NCBI GenBank assembly: GCA_030248215.1
Contig: JASANG010003805.1
Location: 230,001 to 294,000 of the forward strand
DNA length: 64,000 nucleotides
Direction: 5' to 3'
Source of the DNA: Enoplolaimus lenunculus
Taxonomy: Eukaryota > Nematoda > Enoplea > Enoplida > Thoracostomopsidae
In this document: one piece after another, positions 46,902-58,985 of the stretch
Position numbering within the stretch: position 1 is the first letter of the stretch
Layout of the letters: each line of letters begins with the position of its first letter
The notes under the pieces: generated by a model
What the model saw: only the letters and a program-made list of their open reading frames with translations
What the model was told of the DNA's origin: nothing
The model's database searches: none
Translations under genes and position numbers: made by a program

Positions 46902-47525
46902 AGCCTAGTAATCTAAAGTTTAACCTTCTCCTACGGCAGCGTCGCAGAAAAACGGTCCGCCAGTGATCTATACAAGGGCCTGAAGCTAACTAACAAAACT
47001 TTAACTCACCTTTTTTTGCAGTTCTCGTTTCCCGTAACTTGAATGTATTAACCTGAAAAAAGTTAACTTTGACAACTTTAGAGTATTAGATTTTGAACGG
47101 TAAACAGTCAACCTTCAACAAAAAACAGACTCATTTTAAGTTTAAGGGTCAAAAGCCTACCTAAACAAAGCCTAATGCCAACTTTTTTAGTTTTTTATGT
47201 AACCAGGTGTGCAACTAAGGGGAGATACATAATATATCTACCATACGAAATTTTTCATATTAGAAAAATAATCGTTTTACATAGATTAAAATCTTCCTAA
47301 TACTTTACAATTTTTAAAAATGCTGCCTTGAAAATTATCGTAAAGTTATATCCTCTTGAAATGAAATCCTTGCCACTAAGCGTTATTGTTCTGTTAAGCA
47401 TCAAAACATTTCTGGCAAATTTATACAGGAAAGTCATCAGGGAAAAACAACAACCAAACTAACAACTATTGTGATTTGCTGTTACATGCCCTTTGTTGGA
47501 AAACATTGCATAATCATGTGTACTC

Positions 47526-47692
47526 GGTCCGCAGCCAGAAGTGGGCCAGTGTGCTCAGCCCCTCCCCCGGATGAATTTTTGCACACCTAGAAAATTTTCA
47601 ACCTTGGTTGTAGGTCACCGAACACCCTTGTATGCCCCACCTGAAAGTCGTTTAGTCCACCCACCTAGCAAGGTGAGCTGGCTACGAGCCTG
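47526..47692 (+). repeat. Family I MITE copy
   Basis: GTCCGCAGCCAGAAGTGGGC at the left and GGTGAGCTGGCTACGAGCCT at the right; the interior has CAACCTTGGTTGTAGGTCAC and CACCCTTGTATGCCCC. Confidence 0.65.
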
Positions 47693-47865
47693 TAGTGTAC
47701 TTGGTTTAGTATATAGGGGACATGGAACGCTTATTATAGAACAAAAAACCACCTTTTTAAAATGTACCTCATGTTAGCAGACATAACATTTGAAATTTTA
47801 AATAACTTGCGAAAAATATTCAGTAAGAAATTGGCCCAATGTACAGAACGAGAGTGCATTTAAAT

Positions 47866-48073
47866 GTTTGGCCAATTCAGAGTTAGAAACATTGACCGGT
47901 GTATAGAACATGACTATAACAGTAGTATAAGCATATTCTTAAGCTTAAGCCTAAGTCTTAAGCGTAACAATGAGCTTATGTCTAAGCCTAAGCCTAAGCA
48001 AAAATCGTCTAAAAGCTTAACCTTGTTTTATTGCATTCCCGCATAAAAACGTTCCGCCCCTTAATATCTTTAA
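47866..48073 (+). repeat. Family C MITE copy
   Basis: TTTGGCCAATTC, GGTGTATAGAACATGAC, CAGTAGTATAAGCATATTCT, several CCTAAGC units, then CATAAAAACGTTCCGCCCCT. Confidence 0.7.
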
Positions 48074-48561
48074 ATGCGCCAAAAACTTAAACCCTTTCAA
48101 ATCCCTTGTAGTTTACTTCGTTTTTCGCACGAAATTCAAGTGGGTATATTCGTCGTGATGCAAATTCACATTTGAGACCAAATTTAAGGTTTCAAAACAC
48201 AAGATTTTGAAACTTTTGTAAACGCGATGACGGTAAGCAACATCAGATCGAAAGAAAATAACTGAAACTTTTGCGATGCAAATGGTTCATCTGAAGCTCA
48301 TAATGTGTTTTGTATGCCAAAAAGAGAAGACGTGGACGATATAACTCGAGTTCATCAAAATTTCCAGCACAATTTGTTAGTTTGTCGAAACGTTTAAAAT
48401 TTAGAAAAATTCAAAAAACAAAAGGTATTGTTCGGCTCAGTCAACTACTGAATTCGGTACTTGAAAGGTAAGTTAACCGTTTTGAATTTTATTGTGGTAA
48501 TGAGCTTTACTAGTAATATTTTAAACTTGACTATTGACATTTACTAAATTTTAATTTTACA

Positions 48562-48744
48562 TACTGTAGTGACCCGAATAAGAGGTGAGGGACTGATGTT
48601 TATTTGGCCTTTCGAGAGGGAGCCCCTGTTACTCGGTACGGACTGTTATTTACTTTTAATCCACCATCCGACGCACTTCGGTACTTACTGATTGTCACTA
48701 AACATGAGGACTCCCTCATATTGCCCTGTCTCTTATTCGTGTTA
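48562..48744 (+). repeat. Family B MITE, internally shortened copy
   Basis: TACTGTAGTGACCCGAATAA at the left; the right end CTCTTATTCGTGTTA is diverged. It keeps the GGACTGTTATTTACTTTTAA block but lacks most of the middle. Confidence 0.7.
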
Positions 48745-49784
48745 TGCAAATTCCACAATATCATGCGTAAGCCAGGTGATATTCGAGGAGGTAGTGTGAT
48801 GAACACTGAAGGTTTTTTGGCTCCAATGCGTTACATATTGAAACTGTTTCGCTTTAGTGTACAGCGCACTGAAGCTTTTTTGGCTTCAGTGTGCAGCACA
48901 CTGAACGGTCTGCTTTTAATGTAATGTTGTCTTTTACAATGAATTAAAACCGATGTTGCCCATCGAGTTTTTGGATATTTACTATGAAACAAATTTTGAT
49001 TTTTTTCATATTCCCAAATTGCATAGAAAACGGCGAAAAAACGTAATTAATACAACACTTTATAGATATGATTGTTTCGAGTTATGCGAATTTAGCACAA
49101 TTTTGAACTACGAGATTTTGTTTCACCTCCTGTTCCGGGGGTTTTTTGGTTCCCCTGCCGTTTTCTACTTTATTTTTCTTCTGTACCTGCCATCGAGCGA
49201 CTGTTCCCTCCTATAAACCCTTGGTATCTTCCTGCAAGTGAAATCACACAAGTTCATGTACATACAACGCTCGCATTATGCAGCATAACTACAGCAGTAG
49301 CACAATGCAAACATTATATACACCGCGTTTATATGTAATTTGATACTCATTTTCAGTTTGCCAAAATATGCGCACACATATATTCAGTATAACTCTTTGG
49401 TGAAAAGGGTTTTCGTTCTATAGTGTTGTGTGAAGCTCCAACCCCCCCACCCTCAGTTTAAAATGGTTGTTTGCGCCCCATCGTTCTAACCGTTTATGTC
49501 TTTGTACCAAATGCTACTTGTGTCTGTTCTTATACCTCGCTTGGGTTGAATTTCTAATCTTGGAATATCGCGGTTGAGTTGAAAAGTTGGTTAAAATAAG
49601 TTTTTTTTATTTTTCATTAATTTTAATTAATGGTAGCGAAACAACGGTAGGATAGTTCATTGTTGCCTTTAGGATGACGCTGGAAGTCAATTACTTCTTA
49701 TTTACAGATTGGTATACGGTGAATGCTGACAATTCATCTACGATGACGCATGCCGTACCGGGCAGCACCGGATATAAATACTGC
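48745..49784. other. Non-coding stretch with paired palindromes at 48867-48903
   Basis: CACTGAAGC/GCTTCAGTG form a hairpin with a 7-base loop (48867-48891), overlapping the 17-bp palindrome CAGTGTGCAGCACACTG (48887-48903). No gene seen; open frames here are AT-rich and featureless. Confidence 0.4.
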
Positions 49785-50029
49785 ACTGTAAATTTCAGTG
49801 AGTTGATTTTTACTGAGAATGAGTTGAATCCGCTCAGAAGCATGGGCTCTAAATTAGATTTTGCAGAATTAATAATTCGGAATTGATCGAATTCATTCTG
49901 AGTTTAAATTAATCAACTCACCCGGATTTAGATCGGCTCAGAGCGAGTTAATGATTCGTGTTATTGACTCAGAAATAAACAAAAATTCGCTGTCTGAGTT
50001 GATTAGCCAACTCATCGTGATTTACACTG
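49785..50029. repeat. Family E MITE copy 2
   Basis: CACTGTAAATTTCAGTGAGT at the left and TGATTTACACTG at the right, with the ACTCAGAATGAG type interior. Confidence 0.75.
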
Positions 50030-50112
50030 CAGTGGATATACGGGTTAGACAATCTATTCTTCCCAACAGTGAAGCGTCAAGAAAGAAATTGTCATATGAT
50101 TGCTAAAACAAA

Positions 50113-50373
50113 AGCTGCACTATAAAATTCCATTGAGTTAATTAATCAACTATAAGCGAAAGAATTAGTTATGTCTGGTTAGTTCTGAGTTAAAATACTA
50201 AATATTACCTCACTCTGAGCTGATTTAGTTTCTGGTGATTTGATTAATTAATTGAGAATGAGTTAAATCAAAATTCTGAGTTCTGAAAGACCTAATTCAC
50301 AGCTCAGACTTCTGTGTATATTTAACTCATCTGAGTTAAAATTAACTCAGGATTTTAGAGTGAGTTCAACCAA
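50113..50373. repeat. Family E MITE copy 3, decayed
   Basis: Starts GCACTATAAAATTCCATTGA and has serial GAGTTAAAT/ATTAACTCA phrases; the ends are blurred. It lies 80 bp after copy 2. Confidence 0.55.
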
Positions 50374-51485
50374 GTATTAATATATTTTGAGTTAACTTTA
50401 AACTATTTTGCAATAAAATGTAAACAAATTTCATAAATAACTTTTTGGTATGCGTTGATAACTTCGGTTCCAGCTTAAAGAAAACGTAGGTACACATCCA
50501 AACCGGAAAATCTGATGGATCCGACTCTGCTGGACAATGCCTCGTTTCCGGACGCAACCGAAAACATTAAAATAGTCAAAAACCTTGCATTTTTCTAGTA
50601 GCGCAAACTTTGCGACGTAAGGTTCTGCGTGGAATACAATTTGGCTCAACTTTTAATCAGAATTGTTATTTTTTATCTGAACCATATTTCCCAATCGTTA
50701 GCGTCTGAATCCCTTATTAGAAGCCGTGAGTGTATATAGACCATACATAATAATTAGAATCCATAAAAGAGACCACAGCATAATAATGGAATAAGCTGCT
50801 CAAATATGTAACAGAAACCGAAGAACACCAGCATATATCTTTAAAAATCTTGAATAACGGACACTGCGATCAACAGGTCTGTTCTGCTTCAAAGAATACA
50901 AAAAATAATGGCGTCGGGTCCAACTAGACTTTAGGTCAATTTAAAATAAATAACAGTTTGTTACCAAATAACAGTAGGATACTCTCTGGAGAGGCAAAAA
51001 TTATCGACCACTTCTCATTGTGGTCCCTTTTAGAGTAAACTTTTGTTTGTTTGTTTATTTGTTTGTTTGCTGTAGAAAAAATATCCCTTTCACAGGTACA
51101 ACCAATCTGAGAATTTGTCCGCGTGAGCTTAGATTTTATGGAACGAGAAAATATTTTTGCTAAATATAACCTTCCGTTTCAGATATTTCTTGATTCCTTG
51201 TAATTATTGTTCGAAATCACATATTTTTTTTGTTGCAATAGTATTATTCTGTCTTACTGCAGTTAATTGCCGTTTGGTATTGTTTGCCAAAACATTATTC
51301 CTTTAACGAGATTTGGACAGCACGAGTTACCTCACACATTGAACATACAATTACTTATTGTAATATTAACATTAACATTTGGTGAAATTAGATTTACTTA
51401 AGGTTTATAAATGTAGTATTTAGTAGCGGAAGGTAGACAAACATATCTGTCTTTATACGTTGCCGAGAGGCGGAACCGAAGTAAT

Positions 51486-51631
51486 GGGGCTCCCTGGGGG
51501 GCTAATCCTTATGGAAAAATTTTGGTTCTCTCTACAAAATTTTCATCCTTACTTGTAAGTTAACGAAAACCTTTGTATGCCCGTCTTGAAAATTTTTAAC
51601 CCCCAGCATGGTGAGCTGTCTACGATCCTGC
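51486..51631 (+). repeat. Family I MITE copy
   Basis: GGTGAGCTGTCTACGATCCT at the right end and CTTACTTGTAAGTTAACGAA inside. Confidence 0.5.
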
Positions 51632-51772
51632 CGAAAAATGGGCAGTGGTTAATTTTCTGTGAACCATTTGTTCATAGCAGTGTATCACAGCTACCACATT
51701 AAGGTTCTTCAATTCAGCAACTGGTCAACAAAGAACTTTGAAATTTTGCACATTTTTAAGCACCAGTTGCGG

Positions 51773-52138
51773 TGTAACCGGATAGTAAAAATTACGGAAA
51801 CGCATAGGGATCCCAATAACGGAAACCGAGAATGGACAATGAAGTAATAAAAATTTCAAACTTATTTTATTAATCTGCCAATAAAACTAACGAATGCAAA
51901 TATTCACCGGTTTTGCAAAAATTAAAAGAAAAAACGGCGAAAGCAGAGAATATTTTCAATTTTGAATGAATTTTGAATTATTTGATAACGAACAATTACA
52001 GCGTATCTGTAATGAAACACTGCTATACATTTAAGTAACAACTAATTTTGAACATAAGAATAACAGAAATCCCGGTGTTTCTCTTACGGAAACGGACACC
52101 GATTTTTCCGGAAACAGATATCCGGTTACACTTTGGTT
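51773..52138. repeat. hAT-like element, CGGATAGTAAAAATTACGG type
   Basis: GGTGTAACCGGATAGTAAAA at the left and CAGATATCCGGTTACAC at the right, with GGAAACGGACACCG inside. Related to the element at 41376. Confidence 0.55.
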
Positions 52139-53205
52139 TCTATTAACTTTTTCACCTCTCTGGTGATTTCTAGTACTCAATGGCTCGTGGTGTACAGTGA
52201 AACCAAGCTGAAATTTGCTTGAATGAAATGGGTATGACAACGCATCTCTTTACCACCAACTTGAATGCCGGCTGTAAGGGACACACCGGATGTAACGGCA
52301 AATGTCAAAAAATACCGACAAATTATATGCCATGAGTAGTGAGAAAATGACCATTTTCTCACTACTGCCATGAGTTATATCTTAAAGAGATTGAAGTTTA
52401 GTTGGCATGGCTGCTGTTATGGGCCGCTCGACAACTTTCAGCGTTCTAAAGTACGGCTTTGGTTCTCTTTTCCCAAAAATCTTTAGCGATCTGTAATCCC
52501 AAATATGGTTTCAAGGCCGTGGCTTTCGCTTACAGCCTCGTAACGACTAATTTATCATAGAAGACATTGCATGAAATAGCTAATGAAATTATGTGGAGCC
52601 AGCGTAACTGACATTTCAGATGCTGAAAGGTACAATTCCAGAAAAATATAATTAAATTTACTAGGATAGTATCAAGCAAAGTTTCTTACCTTACAATATC
52701 AAGTTAAGTTTGTTCGAAATGTAATAAAAATTACGAAATTCATCCAAAATCTTAAAATTTCGGTGCATCAATCACTTTTCTTTTAAAATTTTAGAAAGCC
52801 CGATGAATACACGTCTCATTTGTGTTGGCAGAAAAATAAACATCATTGAAACTTTTTATACTTCAATAGCAGTTTTTCGTTTCCGATATTTCGTCCACTA
52901 TCCGTTTTCGTTATTTTTACTATCCGTTTACACCTTTTTTAATAATTTGTTTAAATTTTTCTCTGCTGGAAAGAAACCTACTTATTAATTTGATTGACAT
53001 TTCCTGCTTATGACTGTTTTCGGGTCAAAACTGGAAATAATTTTACTGCCGTTTACTCCATTGTCACAAATTTTCATTCGACCTGTTTTGTCACTTTATA
53101 CAGTACCTGAATCATTAAGTATAGATTGCATATCTCAATCCGGGCGTAACTTTTTAAAATCAAGTCAAGTCCCTCTTCAACTAAGAGGATGGTAAACTAC
53201 TTTAC
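52139..53205. other. Non-coding stretch with a short perfect hairpin
   Basis: The hairpin AGTAGTGAGAAAATG with its exact complement (52335-52349, 52352-52366, 2-base loop) is flanked by the direct repeat GCCATGAG. CCGTTTTCGTTATTTTTACT near 52900 is the inverse of the CGGATAGTAAAAATAACG type end. No gene seen. Confidence 0.4.
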
Positions 53206-53211
53206 TTGATA

Positions 53212-53412
53212 CACTGCAAAAAATGGTGAGTCAAATTGACTCTCTCCGAAATAGTCTTTTCCTGACTACACAAACTGAGTCAAAATTTGACTCCGCCAGA
53301 CTCAAGTTCGACTCAATTTCACTCTGGCGGAGTCGAATTTTGACTCAGTTTGTGTAGTCAGGAAGAGCCTATTTCAGAGAGACTCAACTTGACTCACCAT
53401 TTCTTGCAGTGT
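53212..53412. repeat. Family F foldback MITE, full copy, TA duplication
   Basis: Ends CACTGCAAAAAATGGTGAGT and ACTCACCATTTCTTGCAGTG, TA at both borders. The two halves are complementary over most of the length (about 90 bases each), pairing through TTTGACTC and GAGTCGAA phrases, so the element is nearly one long hairpin. Confidence 0.9.
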
Positions 53413-53453
53413 ACCATTAGTGCTACGTGTATTGTGCAGTGATTGGTCAATAC

Positions 53454-53705
53454 ACTGTAAATTTCAGTGAGTTGATTTTAACTCAGAATGAGTTGAATCA
53501 CTCAATCTGAGTTAGGACTATCAGAACTCAGAATTTTGAGTTGATTCAATTCGTTATGAGTTAATTAACCAACTCGCCCAAAAGTCAACTCATCTCACAG
53601 TGAGAATCAACTCAACTCAGAATGAGTTAATGTTTATTGATATTAATTCAGAAATCACCAACTCGCTATCTGAATTGATTAATCAACTCATTGGAATTTA
53701 CAGTG
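53454..53705. repeat. Family E MITE copy 4, TA duplication
   Basis: CACTGTAAATTTCAGTGAGT and ATTGGAATTTACAGTG, with TA flanks at 53452-53453 and 53706-53707. The best-preserved family E copy. Confidence 0.85.
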
Positions 53706-55020
53706 TAGTTTCGCAGTAGATTTTTACTGGTGTCAGGATTATTTCGTATTTTTTGAATGGCGCGATTTACACCATGCTTCAATGAAAACGTTTTGATTTG
53801 CCAACAGATAAAAACAAGATAGGCACCGTTCGTACGCTGACTAGCTACTGTGACAATTGGTACCGGTTTGCCATACTGGCGATATACCTAAATAGTGCGG
53901 TGGCTACGACATTAAGTTAAACTTTGCCCATGTTATATTGTCATCATAATTGCTTTTTAAACGAGCTTTTGCATTTGTTTTATTGAATTTTTCGATAGTA
54001 TAAATGTGCAGTTCTTGTATTGCAGTTTGCAAGCATATATTCGACGGTTACAATATGACAATTCATTGCAAATATCAAATTACACACGCTTTGCGTTAAA
54101 TTGTTCTGAGAGTGGCTTTAATAGGACACTGCAAAAAAATTCGGCTTCAGGCTGCGTCTCAGTGAGGGTATTAAACTGACTGAAAAGTTTAACTGAAAAT
54201 TGGCAATTTTTTGCCAAAATTTTGGTTTGTGTCAAATATTGAGAAAAGTTTGAACGCTAAAAACTTAGAAATCATAAAAGTTTGACAAAAACATAGAAGA
54301 TTTCTATATTAAAAGTAATAATCAAGTTCTGTTTCAGTATATTCTTCAAATCACAGCTGATTTTTTGTATAAATTGCGAAACTTAAAATTTTACGCTTCG
54401 CAACAAATTTAGCTATTTTACTGTAATTTTTTGTTAAAATTATACAAACTTTGTCGACATTGTCCACTCCTAATTTGGCGGCGGTTTATTACATGGGAAT
54501 GCATTGAGTGAAGGCAACCGGAAACCTATTTGGTTTACTGTCTAAAAACGGATTTTAATGAACACTTGAACCAAGAAATATATCTCCATTGAAAATTTTC
54601 ATTTTTGAAACACTCGCCGTTTCACTGGCGTTCATATGATCAGATGTATCTGGCGAAGAAGGAGTCACTATTGAATTTATGATTACAGTGTAATTATGGC
54701 AAAAAATTCTGACCGATTTCAGAAACCACACACGTCGTCTAATAACAAGACACACGTCGTCTAATAACAAGACACACATCGCTTTTAACAGCTGCAACGC
54801 TTTACCATATATTCGATTGAAATTTTAATTATAATGCAAACAACGTTCTTAACTATAAAAATAAACAAACTTAACTTTAGTTGATTTTGAATTGAACTGA
54901 ACGAAACCGTTTAATTTATCAACGTAAGGGCGTACGGCAAAATTAACGCTTGTAAGAGTTGGATTTGATGGCTGAGAATTAATGAAACATTTTACAGAAA
55001 AAATTCGGCTTTATAAAGCA
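53706..55020. other. Non-coding stretch, short minisatellite
   Basis: A 22-bp unit containing CACGTCGTCTAATAACAAGA is repeated about twice at 54728-54775. A family F end (CACTGCAAAAAAATTCGG) lies at about 54127. No gene seen. Confidence 0.4.
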
Positions 55021-55185
55021 CCGGTGGCCAATGCAAATAACAAGGCCGTAACAGTAGTATAGTATAAGAATATTCCTAAACCTAAACCTACCCTCGAGAT
55101 CAACTGGATCTGCTTGCTATTCGCTGACCTTTCAATTTGAAAAGGGGCATCTAAAACTGACTTATGTATTTGGGAAAAACTATAG

Positions 55186-55325
55186 GCGGGCTCAGCCCCT
55201 TTAAACAATGCCCCCAAAAGAAAAATTTTTCCAACTTGCTTGTGAGTCAACGAAAACCCATGTACGTTCCTCCTGAAAAATTTTCAGTCCAAACTAGCAA
55301 GATGAGCTTGCTTGCTACACATCGA
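55186..55325 (+). repeat. Family I MITE copy, diverged
   Basis: CTTGCTTGTGAGTCAACGAA and GCAAGATGAGCTTGCTTGCT match the family interior and right end. Confidence 0.4.
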
Positions 55326-55913
55326 ATAAGGCGGTAAAGATGTTTTGCCTATGACCTATTTTTGCTGAACACAGTCAAATGTATGCATTTAGGCATTCGC
55401 TTATAAATTTTGGCTTACAATTCCAGCTTAGTTTTTAAGCATCTTGAGTTTGCTTGGTCTCTGTTCGGGGCGAAAAAAATTAATGCTGCTGACCTGTAAT
55501 TTCTCGCGTTTCGGCGACTGTACAAACCGACACTCGAATATTTAAATCATTTACGCAACTACAACCAAAGCACCGTATGTTTTTGTGTCAAAATGATTAA
55601 TCACAAATTAAAAATACGACCTTTTAAAGCTTCGAAATTGGCCCATTTGTCTCTGAAAGTTTAATCGATGCTTCGGTTAAAATAATGAACGACAAACTTT
55701 CGCAACAAATTTCGCCATAAATTTAATGTCATCTCTTCGCGAATTCATTGGTTCATTGTTGTAGGGTGACGATCAGAGATGATGGCTTTAACAGTTCTGT
55801 CTGTTTTGTATGAAGTTGGCTTTTATACGCTTTGCCCCACGTGTTTAAGGTTAAGGTTTAGGCAAAAGTTTACGTATAAGTAAACTTTTTCATTAACCTA
55901 AGTGTAAAATCTA

Positions 55914-56027
55914 AGGGTTGCGCTATACTTCTGATGATGTCCGGCTCCGTGGTCACCGGCCATGACCCGTCCGGCGCCGTCCGACACCCGTCCGGCGCCG
56001 TCCGTCACCCGTCCGTCAGCGCATGAT
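55914..56027. repeat. Family L GC-rich repeat, copy 1
   Basis: AGGGTTGCGCTATACTT start, then serial CCGTCCGGCGCCGTCCG-type phrases, sharply GC-rich against the AT-rich flank. Related copies at 61500, 62492 and 63439. Confidence 0.6.
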
Positions 56028-56100
56028 TCAGGGTTGAATTTTTTAATGCCGTACTTTGGTCTCTTGTACACTTTCACAGACATTTAAGGTTAAGGCCTGT

Positions 56101-56310
56101 ACCCGTATTCTCACACGTGTGTAGCAGCTATTACAAGTTAGCGATAGGTCTTGTAACTTCCGAATAATTGAATGGTAGGTTTTGAATTTATACACACTTT
56201 TCCGATTATATTATCCTATTTCCGTGATAATTTTGCGATCTGCAAAATCAAGATTTCGTGAGTTTGAAAACCTATGTTATATATACATTCGATGATATAG
56301 ACCCTGGCTT
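56101..56310 (+). repeat. Family K MITE copy, partial
   Basis: CCCGTATTCTCACACGTGTG then AGCTATTACAAGTTAGCGAT and AGGTCTTGTAAC; the right end is lost. Confidence 0.5.
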
Positions 56311-56979
56311 GGGTTTAGGTTTAGAAAAAGGCTTATTTGCTATGGATATAATTTTGCTGAAGCCCTTGCCAAATACCTAAGGTTTAACGGTTGGGAAGAG
56401 CCTACACGAGCCCCGCCTTCGTATAAATTCAGCAAAAATACGTTCATAATTTAAAAATTAAACCAACTTTCACTCAGGATATAGCACCTAAATGGAGGAT
56501 TAAAGCACAATATTGTAATATGATTTAAATGCTAAAATTGCGTTTGGCTTCTTGTTCAGTTCGCTTGCGGTTCTTTTAATACAGTTTGCATAAATCGCGC
56601 GGCTCCGGGTCAAAAATTTCAGTATTCACCATTGCTTTCAGTCTTGCGGTAACATGGTTCGCTATACGTCGGAAAATGGGGAATTTTTCTAAAATATTAT
56701 AAGTTCGAAAACCTACTTTTTGTGCTTCAGAAATCGGTGCTTTAAATCCCGAGGTATTATAAAGGTAACATGCTTCATTATGGGAACATAAAATAAATAT
56801 TTGTGAAAATATATGTCCTGCATTAACTACAGTTTACCAAAGTGAAATTTGATATCTATCTTAGAAATTTTTTTGCTGGCTTATATCACACCCGGCGTTT
56901 TAGTTGTTTTTGTTGTTTTCAGCAATGCGTCAGATTTGGTTGTATGCGCAAATCTATTTCACGGTAGTTTAACCCTGCG

Positions 56980-57140
56980 TCGGGCCCGTAGCCAGAAGGG
57001 AACCACGGAGCTCAGTCCTCCTCGAAGAATTTTGGAACCTGTAGAAAATTTTCAATATTACTTGTATGACCGTTGTATGCCCCTCCGGAAAAACTTTTGC
57101 CGCCGCCCCCGTTGCAAGTTGAGCTAGGTACAAGCCCGTC
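56980..57140 (+). repeat. Family I MITE copy
   Basis: CGGGCCCGTAGCCAGAAGGG at the left and GTTGAGCTAGGTACAAGCCC at the right. Confidence 0.6.
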
Positions 57141-57837
57141 CTATGTATAGTTTTTCGATTTTAGGGGCATCTGCAGAGTCACGAGGTCTGCGTCCGTTAA
57201 GAAAACTTCACGATCTACCTGGTACGAGCAAAGACAACAAATGAGTAGCGATTTTTAAGCTTTTCCCCAAAGCATTCCTTCAATTTCTCAGTGACGTAGC
57301 CCGGAGCGTCTCCCTCTCTCCCTAAGATTGTGTTTGCACCCCCGGTCCCCTCCATCTGAGCTGAGTAGCCACTTGAAAAAGTTCAGAAATAACAAATTTT
57401 ATGGAAAGTACCAGTTTCAGCGAGTCGCTAGACTCCTGAAGATATTGAGGATCAATAGTACCGTTATTCCACAAACAGGGATCAAAACCACAATTTTGAA
57501 TTAAGATTTATATATACTTGTACTTGGCATTTCGCTTGCGTAGCTCGCTACTTTTTTGTCACTACTATATTTTCCTGGCACCTATCTGAATACACTGCCC
57601 TTCTTACACTTTAGACATTCCCAATCGTGCTATTGATCACTCAAAATTGCATTATTCGCCCCTCAAAATTTGAATATACCCTCGAACAATTCCCCAAGAT
57701 CTTCTGTTAAATTCCTGTATGGATATATGCTTCACGCTTGGCATATCACCTCTCTAAATATCACAGCCTTTATTTTGTTCATAATGTTAATAGACAGAAT
57801 TAGCCAATTATAGAGTGCCCTACTCTAAAATTGAGTT

Positions 57838-58165
57838 TCCCTGAAATTCCAGTCTAGCTACGTGGCTGCAATTTCTGCAACGAAATTGTTGTCGTTGACT
57901 TTCATGAAGTTCTGTCGCCTACGAAACAGAAACTCGGACACAAACTTTTCGTATATTTTCGACGGTATCGCAACAATTTGTCGCCTGACAACTCGTCGAC
58001 CGCAACTTGTAATCCGAAAGTTTATCGACTCGACAATTTCGTCGCCCATCGTTCTGGTTAAACTTAGGCCGCAGGCTTTCGGATTACGCTCAGGATTATG
58101 CTTCGATGTATTCATAGACCTTAGGACACTGTTGCGCTAGGCGACGAATTGTCGTTAATTCATTC
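57838..58165. repeat. Unclassified repeat rich in TGTCG/CGACA words, upstream of SIX1/2
   Basis: Between these positions the words TTGTCG, CGACAA and TTTCGTCG recur at least eight times. Similar words occur inverted at the two ends (GCAACGAAATTGTTGTCG; CGACGAATTGTCG). Overlapping open frames on both strands here are a by-product. It looks like a MITE in the SIX1/2 upstream region. Confidence 0.4.
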
Positions 58166-58540
58166 GTGAGTCTATTGATTACAGCGAATTAAACACCATT
58201 TTAACTCTAACTTGCGTTTACTTCACCTGGGTCTCCAGTTTGTTTTGTTACCTACGGCGGTCACCTCCTGGCTCCTACAAAATGCAAGGATTTTGGTATC
58301 ACGACTTTTGTTCACGATTCTGCTTTGGCTTAGTCGCAGTTTCGGCAGCTGTCGGGCCACAACTTTTCGTTGATTCGAGAATTTTGACTGAAATAAAATA
58401 AACAATTTAAACGCCGTATAGTTTCGAACCTCGATTACTACAGAAATATAATAATTTATGCTTAAATTTGCGTATTACTATCAGCGATGGCTGCAGCATA
58501 CCGTAACTGAGTGATCCAACCGTTCAATAGTGGCAACATT

Positions 58541-58700
58541 ATGCAACCTACTACCACGACAGTTGTGGTCCAAAATTCAACAGGACTTTGTGCTACTTCA
58601 AGTATGGCAACTAGCCGTTCAACTCGATTATGTCTACCAGAAAACCCATTAAACGCTGAGTCGTGTTGTGTGCCTCAATTAAATGTCCGTGGAGCAGATG
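58541..58700 (+). CDS. SIX1/2: SIX1/2 homeobox gene, exon 1 (N-terminus)
   Basis: The ATG at 58541 opens 53 codons plus one base before a good donor (GTAAGC). The peptide begins MQPTTTTVVVQNSTGLCATS and is Ser/Thr-rich. The single spare base joins in phase with the next acceptor at 59831, giving an unbroken frame into the SIX-domain exon. That phase match, the orientation and the 1.13-kb intron are why I assign it. A stop lies 33 bases upstream in frame, so this is the first usable ATG of the frame. Known family members in vertebrates start only a few residues before the SIX domain, so this exon is part of an unusual extension. No sequence homology supports it directly. Confidence 0.6.
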
Positions 58701-58985
58701 GTAAGCCGTAGGGTAGGATCGTATATAACGAGAAGTGTAGGGGGATATATTTCCTCACGAAATTCAGACAAAATAAAAACGCCTTTGAAAACCTTTGTAA
58801 TGTGACGTTCGCTGTAAACTCCAAATGAGTTGATTCATCAAAGCTGAGAAAAATAGGGTTTCGGTTTACATGAATTTGTCAAACTTAACTCCTGATGGAT
58901 CAAATTTAGTTTGAATATCGGAGTGAGTTCGTTAAAACCCAACTCGGAAAAAATACAGTTTTTGCAGTAATGAGATGCCCATAGA

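Larger units (their letters stand above)
45931..46982 (+). repeat. Family C MITE split by nested family B MITEs
   Basis: The left part reads GGCCAATCCATAGAACAGCA then GTAACAGTAGTATAAGCATA and CCTAAGC units to about 46025. The right part resumes at AAGCCTAG after 46901 and ends TCCGCCAGTGATCTATACAA then GGGCC. The intervening 46028-46901 is two family B elements. Confidence 0.75.

Noticed and set aside
57858-58140. Opposed open frames of 85 and 92 codons upstream of SIX1/2
   Set aside because: They come from the TGTCG/CGACA-rich repeat, which lacks stops in complementary frames.
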